Below, piece after piece: positions 1 through 7,930 of a stretch of 64,000 nucleotides of DNA; the first letter of the stretch is position 1, and each line of letters begins with the position of its first letter. The notes under the pieces are model-generated. The model was not told the origin of the DNA. It did no database searches and was given only the letters and a program-made list of their open reading frames with translations. Origin of the DNA: an uncultured Chryseobacterium sp. (lineage in GTDB: Bacteria; Bacteroidota; Bacteroidia; Flavobacteriales; Weeksellaceae); assembly GCA_913774355.1 (NCBI GenBank), contig CAJYGB010000042.1:1-64000 (forward strand), written 5' to 3'. Both the position numbers and the translations under genes were made by a program.

Positions 1-31
1 TAGGATATTTTTTATAACTTGCCAGCTCTTG

Positions 32-97
32 GCAGAAAGGTCTGAACTATATGTTTTTATTCGCATTTAAACAATATAAAACCTTTCTGCTTTTTTT
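32..97 (+). terminator. Possible terminator of a gene left of the window
   Basis: A 10-bp arm GCAGAAAGGT (32-41) pairs perfectly with ACCTTTCTGC (81-90), followed at once by seven T residues. The loop of about 39 nt is unusually long. A competing hairpin TGCCA/TGGCA (20-34) shares bases with the left arm, so the two structures exclude each other. Confidence 0.4.
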
Positions 98-565
98 CAA
101 AATAAATAACTCAAACAGCTTCTTAAAAAACACGAATTCTATGAGCGCGGTCATAACAGGATAAGAATATCCAAATAAAGTAGCCTCCCTTTCAGGAGGC
201 CGTAAAAACACAAATGATGAAAAATCTATTCAGAGTGCACTGAACAGAGCCTGTATGTAGCACATGCTACTCTATTTTGCTTTACAATACTTTTTCACTG
301 TGGATAATTGCAGCATAAAATCTGGTTTACTACCCCTTACCTATATCAGCTAAAGGATCTCCAAATATAACAAGCATTACGGAATAAGCAAAGTAGCCAG
401 CACCAAAATCGGCGAAAAGTTATTTTTTTCTCATTGGATAGTTTTTTGGCCTTTCGAATGTAATTCGTCTTACAGATTGAAGTAATTTATACTTTTTATG
501 TCTGGCGGTCTGATGTTGAATTATGATAATTAATGATAACATGTCTGTGATTTACGTAAAAAGAT

Positions 566-594
566 TAAAAAAATCTCGCCGGAAGTGGCGAGAT
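566..594 (-). terminator. Rho-independent terminator (minus strand)
   Basis: The stem is ATCTCGCC/GGCGAGAT with a six-base loop. On the minus strand it is followed by a run of U (A-run at 566-573). It lies 15 bases past the stop of the exported-protein gene at 610-1044. Confidence 0.85.
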
Positions 595-609
595 CTTTTA
601 TTGCTCTTT

Positions 610-1044
610 CTATTCTTCCCAGGCAATCGGGATGTAAATTGTTACATAGCCGTCAGCGTCTACCTGAGCATCCGAGACTTCAGAAGTTACTGACCCATAT
701 CCTGCCCAGCCACCTTGTCCCTGCATTGCAGTAAATGTATAATTTCCGGCAGGAAGATCATCATAATAAGCAGGAAGTGTCTGGAACCCTCCACCGTAAT
801 AAGTATCATAACTTTGTCCGGTTACGGTATTGGTAGCAATAAAACTTCCTACATCATAACTTCCCGAAAGTGTCTTATGCCCCGTCTGCCCTACAAGGCC
901 ATATCGTATTTTGTACGTTTTTGATTTTGAAGGTTCTCTTGAAATTTCGTTTTTACGTTGAGAAGCCTTTTCATGGTCGGAAAAAGAACTTCCTACCACG
1001 ACTATACCTGCCATCAGCAGGATTTTTACGATTGAATTTTTCAT
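610..1044 (-). CDS. Small exported protein of unknown function
   Basis: I chose the ATG at 1044 (MKNSIVKILLMAG...) over one eight codons upstream, because it starts directly with a basic n-region and a hydrophobic signal peptide of about 22 residues. The mature part is roughly 120 residues. It has a basic, polar segment (ASQRKNEISREPSKSK) followed by a Gly/Tyr/Thr-rich region with alternating polar and aromatic residues, as expected of a beta-sandwich, and ends IPIAWEE. No catalytic motif or lipobox is visible. The gene is monocistronic, with its own terminator at 566-594. I do not recognise a family. A secreted or periplasmic beta-rich protein is the most that can be said. Confidence 0.65.
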   Translation of the reverse strand: MKNSIVKILLMAGIVVVGSSFSDHEKASQRKNEISREPSKSKTYKIRYGLVGQTGHKTLSGSYDVGSFIATNTVTGQSYDTYYGGGFQTLPAYYDDLPAGNYTFTAMQGQGGWAGYGSVTSEVSDAQVDADGYVTIYIPIAWEE

Positions 1045-1316
1045 AATACTGTAATTTAGGTAAAGCAAAAATACTCAATTCATTTTAATTCCACACATGG
1101 AGAAAATTAAGAAAAGGTTACATTTCCAGCTAAGTTAGGTAATAGCTGACAAAGCTTTATAGATGCTGGTTCTCACTCATCTATCTTAGTCATACGCTGA
1201 AAACATTTGTATTTTTTCAGCTTTTTTAACATTGCTTAACGAACTTTGGCTTCAAAATTGAAAATAGTATAAGATCAAAGTCAGGTTGACTTAATATCCT
1301 TATAAAAATTTGAATT

Positions 1317-1859
1317 ATGAGAAATATAGTGTTAACAGGATTAATGTCGGTTTTTTTTCTGACAGCCTGTAAAAAAGATGACCAGATCGCTGAACAACAA
1401 TCTTTGGAACAACAGAAAATGGAGTTCCAGATGAGACAGTTGGAAATAGAGAAGCAAAAATTAGCCATTGAAAAAGAAAAGATGGCTTATGAAGCACAAA
1501 AAAAAGCAGACAGTATAGCCGAAATGCAAAAAGCAAAAACGGCAGCTGCAGCCACTGCAAGACCTCAGATAATCAGGGAAACACGTACCATATATAGAGA
1601 CAGATCAAATTCAAGCTCAAACAGTGGAACCTATGCTAATAACGGAAATTCATCCCAGACAACAGCCAAGAAAAAAGGGATGAGTGAGGCAGCTAAAGGT
1701 ACTATCATTGGTGCTGTGGGTGGTGCTGCGTTAGGTGCAATTGTAAATAAGAAAAGTCCTGGTGCAGGTGCTGCAATCGGTGGGGTAATCGGTGGTGCTA
1801 CCGGTTATACACTGGGTAGAGCACAGGATAGAAAAAGCGGAAGGGTTCAGCCCAGATAA
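1317..1859 (+). CDS. Lipoprotein with coiled coil and glycine-zipper domain
   Basis: The 180-residue product starts with a lipoprotein signal peptide whose lipobox is LTAC (Cys about residue 18), followed by KKDD. A charged Gln/Glu/Lys helix (about 24-65) with heptad-like spacing suggests a coiled coil. A Ser/Asn/Thr linker follows, and then a glycine-zipper segment (about 122-168) with repeated GxxxG steps such as IIGAVGGAALGAIV and AAIGGVIGGATG. Glycine-zipper lipoproteins of the YMGG/OmpA-associated type sit in the envelope, and their molecular role is usually unknown. The gene ends 22 bases before a strong terminator (1882-1913), so it is probably transcribed alone. Confidence 0.8.
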   Translation: MRNIVLTGLMSVFFLTACKKDDQIAEQQSLEQQKMEFQMRQLEIEKQKLAIEKEKMAYEAQKKADSIAEMQKAKTAAAATARPQIIRETRTIYRDRSNSSSNSGTYANNGNSSQTTAKKKGMSEAAKGTIIGAVGGAALGAIVNKKSPGAGAAIGGVIGGATGYTLGRAQDRKSGRVQPR

Positions 1860-1881
1860 TAATAATTTTACTATAACATCG

Positions 1882-1913
1882 AAAGATTGCTTATTTTTAA
1901 GCAATCTTTTTTT
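1882..1913 (+). terminator. Perfect terminator abutting the next start codon
   Basis: AAAGATTGCTTA (1882-1893) pairs with TAAGCAATCTTT (1898-1909) around a TTTT loop, and T residues continue to 1913. The ATG of the next gene is at 1914. A TTG at 1887 that would extend that gene lies inside the hairpin and is therefore an unlikely start. Confidence 0.88.
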
Positions 1914-3554
1914 ATGTTGTTAATCCTCCTTTCAACGATTCTTCTCATTCCGGTTTTAATGGGGTCCGGAAAACTTCTGGAATTTTTTTTCGGAGGCATA
2001 TCGGAAGGAATTTCCGGTAAAATATTTTCAGGTATATTTGGAATCACTATACTATGGACGGTCTTATCTTTTATTATCCCTTTAAATATCTATCTTGAAC
2101 TTCCTGTAATTGTTGCAGGACTCATATCTTTTTTTAAGGATAGATTATACCGGTTATTTTTCAGGTTTTCAAAAAGAGAAGTGGTATTGATCGGCTCAGT
2201 AACCTTGATTGTTTTATTTTGCGGATCTTTTTATCCTTATATTCTGGACCATTTCGGATATTATGTTCCAACGATAAAATGGCTTCGGGAATTCGGTCTT
2301 GTAAGGGGGACATCCAATCTAGATCTTACATTGGGACAGATGTCGGTCTGGCATATTTTCCAGGCCGGATTTTCCAGTTTTTCAGATCCTTATTTAAGAA
2401 TCAATACCATTCTATTGATTGTTTATACCATATATATTGTAGAGCATAAAAGCTGGATACAGCTTTGTTTTATCCCTGTTTTGCTGCTGTTCTCACAATC
2501 CCCAAGTCCGGATATGCCTGTAATTGTTTTTTCATTAATTATTTTATGTGAAGTCCTGAGAAAAAACAGAAATACGCTTTTCCTGTTCGCGTTTTCGGTA
2601 TTTGTTTTTGCCATTAAACCGACAATGATCTGGCTGCCACTTCTGGGGTTTCTCTATTCGGCATTTATCGTTAAATCAAAGTTTGCGAACCTCATTCCGG
2701 GATTCCTCATAGCTCTCCTATTCTTCATCAAAAACATCTGGACCTTCGGGTATCCGGTTTTTCCTATTGCAGTCTGGGATTTAACTGTAAACTGGAAACC
2801 CAACCCGGAAGTCCTGAAACTTTCTTCTGAGCTCGCGATTCAGAAAACTTATGACATGCAGTATTCCTACGAAGAAATACAGCAGTTTTCAATAGTGGAT
2901 TACATTAAAAACTGGTTGCTTTTAGAAGGCATAAAATCAAAAATAAATATTCTTTTTACTTTCGGCTTAATTGGCTTTGTTATTTTCACATGTATTAAAA
3001 GAAATAAAATAACCAGCCTCATCTGTCTTTCGGTTTTGGCTAAAAGCATTCTTGTGCTTCTGTTTTCAGCGCAATACCGCTTTTTTATCGATGTTTTTTT
3101 TGTAATTTTCTTTGTGATTTTTGTGGATTACTTCAATCGGAAGAAATCCCTTACGGTATTTTCTGCGCTGAGCATTATTGTTATCGGATGTATTATGGTA
3201 CCGTCCATTATTCAGAATTACCTACCGACTTTCAGGCCCGGAAATTTTATGGCCCAAATTGAAGTGCAGCAACTTTACCGCCCCTCAGTTTATCGCTATC
3301 ACAATTATAACACCTACAAGATCGGCAATTTACGGTTCAATGTTTCCGAGAAGTATCCTTATAATTTTGATACGGAGCTGCCTGCCATATCCGAAAGCTA
3401 TATTTTTGATGATATAAAAGCCGGAATCTTTCCACAAATGGCCGATCCTGAAAATATGAAAAAAGGATTTATCTGGAAAAAACTGACTCCTGAAGAGAAA
3501 ATACAGGCACAGGATATCATTAATTCCATCAACCGCTCTTATAAACAAAACTGA
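1914..3554 (+). CDS. Polytopic membrane protein, unknown function
   Basis: The product is about 546 residues with some ten or more hydrophobic segments across the first 420 residues and a soluble C-terminal tail of about 110 residues. The layout (many TM helices, a loop DHFGYYVPTIKWLREFG after the third or fourth helix, a soluble tail) recalls GT-C-like glycosyltransferases and a family I remember as LIC_10190 membrane proteins. That memory is unverified, and no catalytic motif is certain. The ATG at 1914 is preferred over TTG 1887, which falls in the upstream terminator; ATG 1959 is a possible shorter start. It ends 45 bases before aroC. A role in surface polysaccharide or lipid assembly is only inferred from topology. 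Confidence 0.7.
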   Translation: MLLILLSTILLIPVLMGSGKLLEFFFGGISEGISGKIFSGIFGITILWTVLSFIIPLNIYLELPVIVAGLISFFKDRLYRLFFRFSKREVVLIGSVTLIVLFCGSFYPYILDHFGYYVPTIKWLREFGLVRGTSNLDLTLGQMSVWHIFQAGFSSFSDPYLRINTILLIVYTIYIVEHKSWIQLCFIPVLLLFSQSPSPDMPVIVFSLIILCEVLRKNRNTLFLFAFSVFVFAIKPTMIWLPLLGFLYSAFIVKSKFANLIPGFLIALLFFIKNIWTFGYPVFPIAVWDLTVNWKPNPEVLKLSSELAIQKTYDMQYSYEEIQQFSIVDYIKNWLLLEGIKSKINILFTFGLIGFVIFTCIKRNKITSLICLSVLAKSILVLLFSAQYRFFIDVFFVIFFVIFVDYFNRKKSLTVFSALSIIVIGCIMVPSIIQNYLPTFRPGNFMAQIEVQQLYRPSVYRYHNYNTYKIGNLRFNVSEKYPYNFDTELPAISESYIFDDIKAGIFPQMADPENMKKGFIWKKLTPEEKIQAQDIINSINRSYKQN

Positions 3555-3599
3555 ATCCTGGTGCGTACTCATCTGGAGAAAAAGCCTTAAATTTGTATC

Positions 3600-4670
3600 A
3601 TGTTAAATACTTTAGGTAATCTTCTTAGCCTTACCACATTCGGGGAAAGCCACGGTCTGGCTTATGGCGGGATCATCAATAATTTTCCGGCAGGTCTTAC
3701 CATTGACCTTAATAAGATCCAATACGAACTGGATCGCAGGAAGCCGGGACAATCGGCCATTGTTACACAGCGAAAAGAAAGCGATACGGTACAATTCCTT
3801 TCGGGAATTTTCGATGGCAAAACAACGGGAACCCCGATCGGATTTATCATTGAAAACGAAAATCAGAAATCGAAGGATTACGATCATATCGCCGGTTCCT
3901 ATCGTCCCAGTCATGCCGATTTTACGTATGACCAGAAATATGGATTAAGGGATTATCGCGGCGGCGGAAAATCTTCAGCCCGGGAAACCATCAACTGGGT
4001 AGTGGCGGGAGCATTGGCCAAGCAGCTGCTTTCGGATATTGAGATCAACGCTTACGTTTCTTCGGTAGGCGATATTTTCTGTGAGAAACCTTATCAGGTA
4101 CTGGACTTTTCCCAAACCGAAAGCAATGAAGTCCGCTGTCCCGATGCGGAAACGGCTCAAAAGATGATCGAAAGGATTAAAGAAATTAAAAAAGAAGGCA
4201 ATACCATCGGCGGAACCATCACCTGCGTCATTAAAAATGTTCCGGTGGGAATCGGCGAACCGGTTTTCTCCAAGCTTCAGGCAGAGTTGGGCAAAGCTAT
4301 GCTCAACATCAACGCGGCAAAAGGCTTTGAATACGGAAGCGGATTCTGTGGGGCAAAGATGACCGGAAAAGAACATAACGATCTTTTCAATGAAGATTTT
4401 ACGACGAAATCCAATCTTTCAGGAGGAATCCAGGGAGGAATCTCCAACGGAATGGATATTTATTTCCGGGTAGCATTCAAACCGGTAGCCACCATTTTAA
4501 GGCCTCAGGAAAGCGTGGACAAAGAGGGAAACCCTGTAATTGTAGAGGGAAAAGGCCGTCATGACCCGTGTGTTCTTCCGAGAGCCGTTCCTGTAGTGGA
4601 AAGCTTAGCCGCTTTTGTGCTGGCCGATTTATTTCTGATCAACAAGACAAGAAACATCAACAATTTTTAA
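3600..4670 (+). CDS. aroC: Chorismate synthase
   Basis: The enzyme converts 5-enolpyruvylshikimate-3-phosphate to chorismate, the last step of the shikimate pathway, using reduced FMN. The 356 residues match the family length. Signature blocks are present in order: the N-terminal TFGESHG, RPSHADFTYDQKYG, RGGGKSSARETI, the INAAKGFEYGSGF region, GGISNGMDI, and GRHDPCVLPRAVPVVE near the end. Invariant His residues of GESHG and GRHD are visible. A TAAATTTG promoter-like box (3588-3595) lies only four bases before the ATG, so the transcript may have almost no leader unless it arrives from upstream. The thioredoxin-fold gene follows 17 bases downstream. Confidence 0.97.
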   Translation: MLNTLGNLLSLTTFGESHGLAYGGIINNFPAGLTIDLNKIQYELDRRKPGQSAIVTQRKESDTVQFLSGIFDGKTTGTPIGFIIENENQKSKDYDHIAGSYRPSHADFTYDQKYGLRDYRGGGKSSARETINWVVAGALAKQLLSDIEINAYVSSVGDIFCEKPYQVLDFSQTESNEVRCPDAETAQKMIERIKEIKKEGNTIGGTITCVIKNVPVGIGEPVFSKLQAELGKAMLNINAAKGFEYGSGFCGAKMTGKEHNDLFNEDFTTKSNLSGGIQGGISNGMDIYFRVAFKPVATILRPQESVDKEGNPVIVEGKGRHDPCVLPRAVPVVESLAAFVLADLFLINKTRNINNF

Positions 4671-4687
4671 TATAGATATTTTTAGTA

Positions 4688-5251
4688 ATGGAAAATTACT
4701 GGGATAAAGCCATCTCTTTCGAAGACTATGTGCAGACCGGAAGACAAAGATTAGAAAATCCTGCCAACCAGCAGGAAACCGATTATAAACCTTATTACGA
4801 ACTTGGGCTGCAGCGAATCGAGAGAACCCTGAAAAAATATGCTGCGGATGAAGAGCAGCTGAAAGAACTTGCTTCTAAGAATTTCGACGGAAAAATCTTA
4901 ATTATCTCTGAGGTTTGGTGCGGTGATGCCAGCGCAACCGTTCCGGCCCTGGTTAAATTTTTCGAAGGAAAAAATGAAGTCAGGATCTTCCTACGGGACA
5001 GCGATAAAAGCCTGATCAGTCAGTTTCTTACCAATAATACCGAATCCATCCCGAAAGTAGTGATCCTGAACAACGATTTCAGTGTAAAAGGTTCATGGGG
5101 CCCGCGACCGGAATACGGGAGGCAGCTGCTGGCGAAATTTAAAGCAGATCCTGAAACCTATACCAGGGACCAGTTTTATAATGACCTGCAGCTCTATTAT
5201 GCCAAAAACAGAGGTAAAGATGCCGTTCAGGAAATCCTCGAACTGCTTTAA
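4688..5251 (+). CDS. Thioredoxin-family protein, monothiol WCGD
   Basis: The 187-residue cytoplasmic protein has no signal peptide. A helical N-terminal part (1-70) precedes a thioredoxin fold starting at GKILIISEVWCGDASATVP. The active site reads W-C-G-D, keeping only the first cysteine, so a monothiol or non-redox function is likely. The cis-proline segment ESIPKVVIL is present. The C-terminal part continues as GSWGPRPEYGRQLL. This matches the thioredoxin family proteins (Thioredoxin_9 type) common in Firmicutes and Bacteroidota, whose substrate is unknown. It follows aroC by 17 bases, so the two are likely cotranscribed. Confidence 0.85.
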   Translation: MENYWDKAISFEDYVQTGRQRLENPANQQETDYKPYYELGLQRIERTLKKYAADEEQLKELASKNFDGKILIISEVWCGDASATVPALVKFFEGKNEVRIFLRDSDKSLISQFLTNNTESIPKVVILNNDFSVKGSWGPRPEYGRQLLAKFKADPETYTRDQFYNDLQLYYAKNRGKDAVQEILELL

Positions 5252-5350
5252 TCACAACATGCTTTTGCAGGTTTAAAAGATTATTTTATTCAGAAGGTTT
5301 AATCTGAATTAAAGAGGCTTACATTCAAAATAATTTTAGTAAAAGTAAAA

Positions 5351-5890
5351 ATGAAAAAAAACATCATTTACATTATACTTATTGCCCTGATCGCGGTTAT
5401 TGCTTTTGTCCCGGGAGTAAAAGAAAAGCTTCAGGATACTTTTTTTCCGATAGCAGCCATTGAAAATGCGGTTCACATCGGTGATGAAGATTACGATATC
5501 GATCTCCAGGGAATCAATGTGCCGAGCACCAACCTTAAAACGTTTAAGGGAAAAGCCGTATTCCTGAATTTCTGGGGAACCTGGTGTCCACCCTGCCGTA
5601 AAGAATGGCCATCCATCCAAAAGCTTTACGATACCAGGAAAGATCATGTAAGTTTTGTCCTGATCGCCATGAATGACCAGGAAGATGCGGTAAGAAAATT
5701 TTTGAAGGAAAACAATTATAACGTTCCCGTTTATATTGCGCAAAGCCCGATCTCGGAAAAAATCCTTCCAAAAGTCTTTCCCACCACCTATCTGCTTGAT
5801 AAGGACGGCAGGATCCTTATCAAGGAAGATGCCTCAAGAGACTGGAATACAGAATCTACCCATCAGTTTATTGACAATATTATTAAATAA
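5351..5890 (+). CDS. TlpA-like thiol-disulfide oxidoreductase
   Basis: The 179-residue protein begins with a hydrophobic N-terminal segment (about 4-20) that acts as a signal anchor, so the thioredoxin domain should face the periplasm. The domain contains FLNFWGTWCPPCRKEWPSI with the catalytic WCPPC motif (Cys about 80 and 83) and a cis-Pro loop VFPTTYLLDKDG. Members of the TlpA/ResA group reduce disulfides in exported proteins, for example during cytochrome c maturation. No cytochrome genes are nearby, so the partner is unknown. It is 99 bases after the previous thioredoxin-fold gene. Confidence 0.9.
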   Translation: MKKNIIYIILIALIAVIAFVPGVKEKLQDTFFPIAAIENAVHIGDEDYDIDLQGINVPSTNLKTFKGKAVFLNFWGTWCPPCRKEWPSIQKLYDTRKDHVSFVLIAMNDQEDAVRKFLKENNYNVPVYIAQSPISEKILPKVFPTTYLLDKDGRILIKEDASRDWNTESTHQFIDNIIK

Positions 5891-5973
5891 TTTTAACTAA
5901 ATTTTACAGTTCGTTGGTACAGAATTTGTGAAATTTACAAGGTTAAAAAATTATTTAAAGCCGAACGCAAAAA

Positions 5974-6321
5974 ATGAAGTACTCCAAATTAAATCTGGCA
6001 AAAGAAGCCATCAGCCATAAAGGTTTCGTACAGAAAATACCCGACATTTTCAGAATGGTGAAGATGTGGAGAAAAGGAGAATATCCGATGAGGTCTCTGG
6101 ATATCTTTCTTCCTCTTTTGGGACTTTTGTATGTAATCTCCCCTATCGACCTGCTGCCGGAAGTCGCAGTACCGGTAATAGGAGTTCTGGATGACCTGGC
6201 GGTTTTATCGCTGGCAATCCCGAAACTGATCAGGGAAGTGGATAAATTCCTGCTTTGGGAAGCCGATCGGAAATACAACACCGGCGGTGCAAAAATTATC
6301 GACGCTGAAATTGTTGAATAA
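5974..6321 (+). CDS. YkvA/DUF1232 family protein
   Basis: This is a small protein of 115 residues. The middle carries the DUF1232 core LLGLLYVISPIDLLPE followed by PVIGVLDDLAVLSLAIPKL, in which a membrane-embedded helix pair with conserved Pro and Asp residues (SPIDLLPE, DDL) is typical of YkvA proteins. The N-terminal 40 residues are basic and amphipathic. The function of the family is not established, though proximity to the membrane is likely. A factor-independent terminator at 6328-6352 closes the unit. Confidence 0.88.
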   Translation: MKYSKLNLAKEAISHKGFVQKIPDIFRMVKMWRKGEYPMRSLDIFLPLLGLLYVISPIDLLPEVAVPVIGVLDDLAVLSLAIPKLIREVDKFLLWEADRKYNTGGAKIIDAEIVE

Positions 6322-6327
6322 GTAATC

Positions 6328-6352
6328 AACCATCTTTAAGGGATGGTTTTTT
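6328..6352 (+). terminator. Rho-independent terminator
   Basis: The stem AACCATC/GATGGTT closes a seven-base loop and runs into six T residues, directly after the DUF1232 gene. Confidence 0.8.
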
Positions 6353-6400
6353 CTTATAATATGTTCAATAAGTTTTTAGAATTAAATTAATTTTAAATCA

Positions 6401-6452
6401 TAGATTGACCATTCACCCGCTAAGCGAAATTCACCATTCACCTTCTTCCCTC
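6401..6452 (+). repeat. Dispersed intergenic repeat, copy 1
   Basis: The segment around GCTAAGCGAAATTCACC and CATTCACC is a copy of an element found twice more in this window, at 60107-60144 (inverted) and 60423-60466. Shared blocks are tATTCACtGC, AAGyrAAATT and ACCATTCACC. It lies between a terminator and the pyrEF promoter, outside any gene. Confidence 0.6.
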
Positions 6453-6496
6453 TTTCATCCCAAATCCTTAAATTTGCAAACATCTAATAAAAAATA

Positions 6497-7876
6497 ATGG
6501 AAAGTAAAAAAGAATTCTTTTTAGAATGCTATAAACTGGGCATCATCAAATTCGGAAGATTCACCTTGAAAAGCGGTATCGAAAGCCCTTTTTATGTAGA
6601 CCTAAGGCCTCTGGCATCAGATCCGAAGATCTTAAAAAATCTTGCCAATTACCTGCTGGATATGCTTCCGCTGGATAATTTCGACCTGATCTGCGGGGTT
6701 CCTTATGCTGCGCTTCCGATGGCTACGGCGATGTCTTTACAAAGCTACATTCCATTAATTATTAAAAGAAAAGAAGCCAAAAACTACGGAACAAAAAAAC
6801 TGATCGAAGGCATTTACCAGAAAGGGCAGAACTGCCTGTTGGTAGAAGACGTCATCACTTCCGGAAAATCCCTGATCGAAACCATTGCTGAGGTTGAGCA
6901 GGAGGACATCAAAGTAGCGGACATCGTAGTGGTTCTTGACCGTGAACAGGGCGGAAAACAGCTTCTGGAAAGCAAAGGATACAGAGTCCATACCCTTTTC
7001 AATATTTCGGAAGTCTGCTCCATCCTTAAAGAAAACGGAGAATTGTCGGATGACGAGGTAAAAAGAATTCAGGATTTTTTAAAAGGAAATCACATTCAGT
7101 TCGAAGAAAAAATTAGACTTTCCTATCAGGAAAAATATGAGAATGCCCAGCATTCCGTTTCAAAGAAGCTTCTGGAAACCGCACTGGCAAAAGAATCGAA
7201 TTTAATAGCTTCTGCTGATGTTACTACCACTCAGGAATTACTGGAACTTGCCGAGAAAGTGGGCCCCTATGTGATCGCTTTAAAAACGCACATCGATATT
7301 ATTTCAGATTTTGAATACGAGAAAACGATTATTCCCTTAAAAGCACTGGCTGCAAAACACAATTTCCTGTTGATGGAAGACCGTAAGTTTGCAGACATCG
7401 GAAATACGCAGGAGCTTCAGTTTACCAGCGGTGTTTTCAAAATTACCGATTGGGCAGACTTTGTAACTTCGCAGGTTATCGGAGGATTCGAATCACTGGA
7501 CTGCTTCAGAAACGTTGGTGTTGTAGCCATTATCGGAATGTCTTCCAAAGGGGCTTTAACGACCAATGCCTACCGGGAAGAAGCTCTAAAGATAGCCTCA
7601 TCGCACCCTAACGTAATTGGAGGCGTTTCCCAGAACCCGCTGCCTGAAGAGATGCTGCTGTTCACACCGGGAGTAAACCTTGCCGATTCCGGAGATGGAA
7701 AAGGCCAGCAGTACAATACCCCGGAACATGTATTTAAGACTCTTCACACCGATTTCATTATCGTAGGAAGAGGAATTTATAAAGCTGAAAACCCGGAAGA
7801 AGCCGCAATGACGTATAAAACCGAAGGTTGGAATGCATATTTAAACTCACTGGAAAAAAAAGCCGTTCAGAATTAA
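6497..7876 (+). CDS. pyrE: Bifunctional orotate phosphoribosyltransferase / OMP decarboxylase (UMP synthase)
   Basis: A fused enzyme of 459 residues carrying out the last two steps of UMP synthesis. Residues 1-205 are the OPRT domain: FTLKSGIESPFYVDLR at the start and the PRPP loop LLVEDVITSGKS at about 114-125. Residues about 215-455 are OMP decarboxylase: ALKTHIDIISDF, the catalytic EDRKFADIGNT at about 294-304 (Lys and Asp of the DxKxxD-type site), then GVVAIIGMSS and FIIVGRGIY. The domain order and the DRKFADIGNT form are those of eukaryotic UMP synthase, unlike the separate PyrE and short PyrF of most bacteria. A TAAATTTG box (6470-6477) lies 19 bases before the ATG. Confidence 0.95.
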   Translation: MESKKEFFLECYKLGIIKFGRFTLKSGIESPFYVDLRPLASDPKILKNLANYLLDMLPLDNFDLICGVPYAALPMATAMSLQSYIPLIIKRKEAKNYGTKKLIEGIYQKGQNCLLVEDVITSGKSLIETIAEVEQEDIKVADIVVVLDREQGGKQLLESKGYRVHTLFNISEVCSILKENGELSDDEVKRIQDFLKGNHIQFEEKIRLSYQEKYENAQHSVSKKLLETALAKESNLIASADVTTTQELLELAEKVGPYVIALKTHIDIISDFEYEKTIIPLKALAAKHNFLLMEDRKFADIGNTQELQFTSGVFKITDWADFVTSQVIGGFESLDCFRNVGVVAIIGMSSKGALTTNAYREEALKIASSHPNVIGGVSQNPLPEEMLLFTPGVNLADSGDGKGQQYNTPEHVFKTLHTDFIIVGRGIYKAENPEEAAMTYKTEGWNAYLNSLEKKAVQN

Positions 7877-7930
7877 AATCTTTACGGAATTAATACAAAA
7901 TAAGTTATATTTGATACTTTATCACAGTAA

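Larger units (their letters stand above)
1..609. other. Intergenic region with several hairpins
   Basis: I see no intact gene in this stretch. It opens with a long-loop terminator-like inverted repeat (32-97) and also holds smaller hairpins: GCCTCC/GGAGGC at 183-200 and GTAGCA/TGCTAC at 257-270. A 35-codon minus-strand frame (330-434) begins ATG AGA AAA AAA and is stopped at codon 5. It then stays open as a hydrophobic stretch ending DPLADIGKG before its final TAG. This could be a decayed small gene or chance. The minus-strand terminator at 566-594 belongs to the gene that follows. Confidence 0.4.

Noticed and set aside
1887..1913. A TTG start giving nine extra residues to the membrane protein gene.
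   Set aside because: It lies inside a perfect terminator hairpin. ATG 1914 gives a better start.
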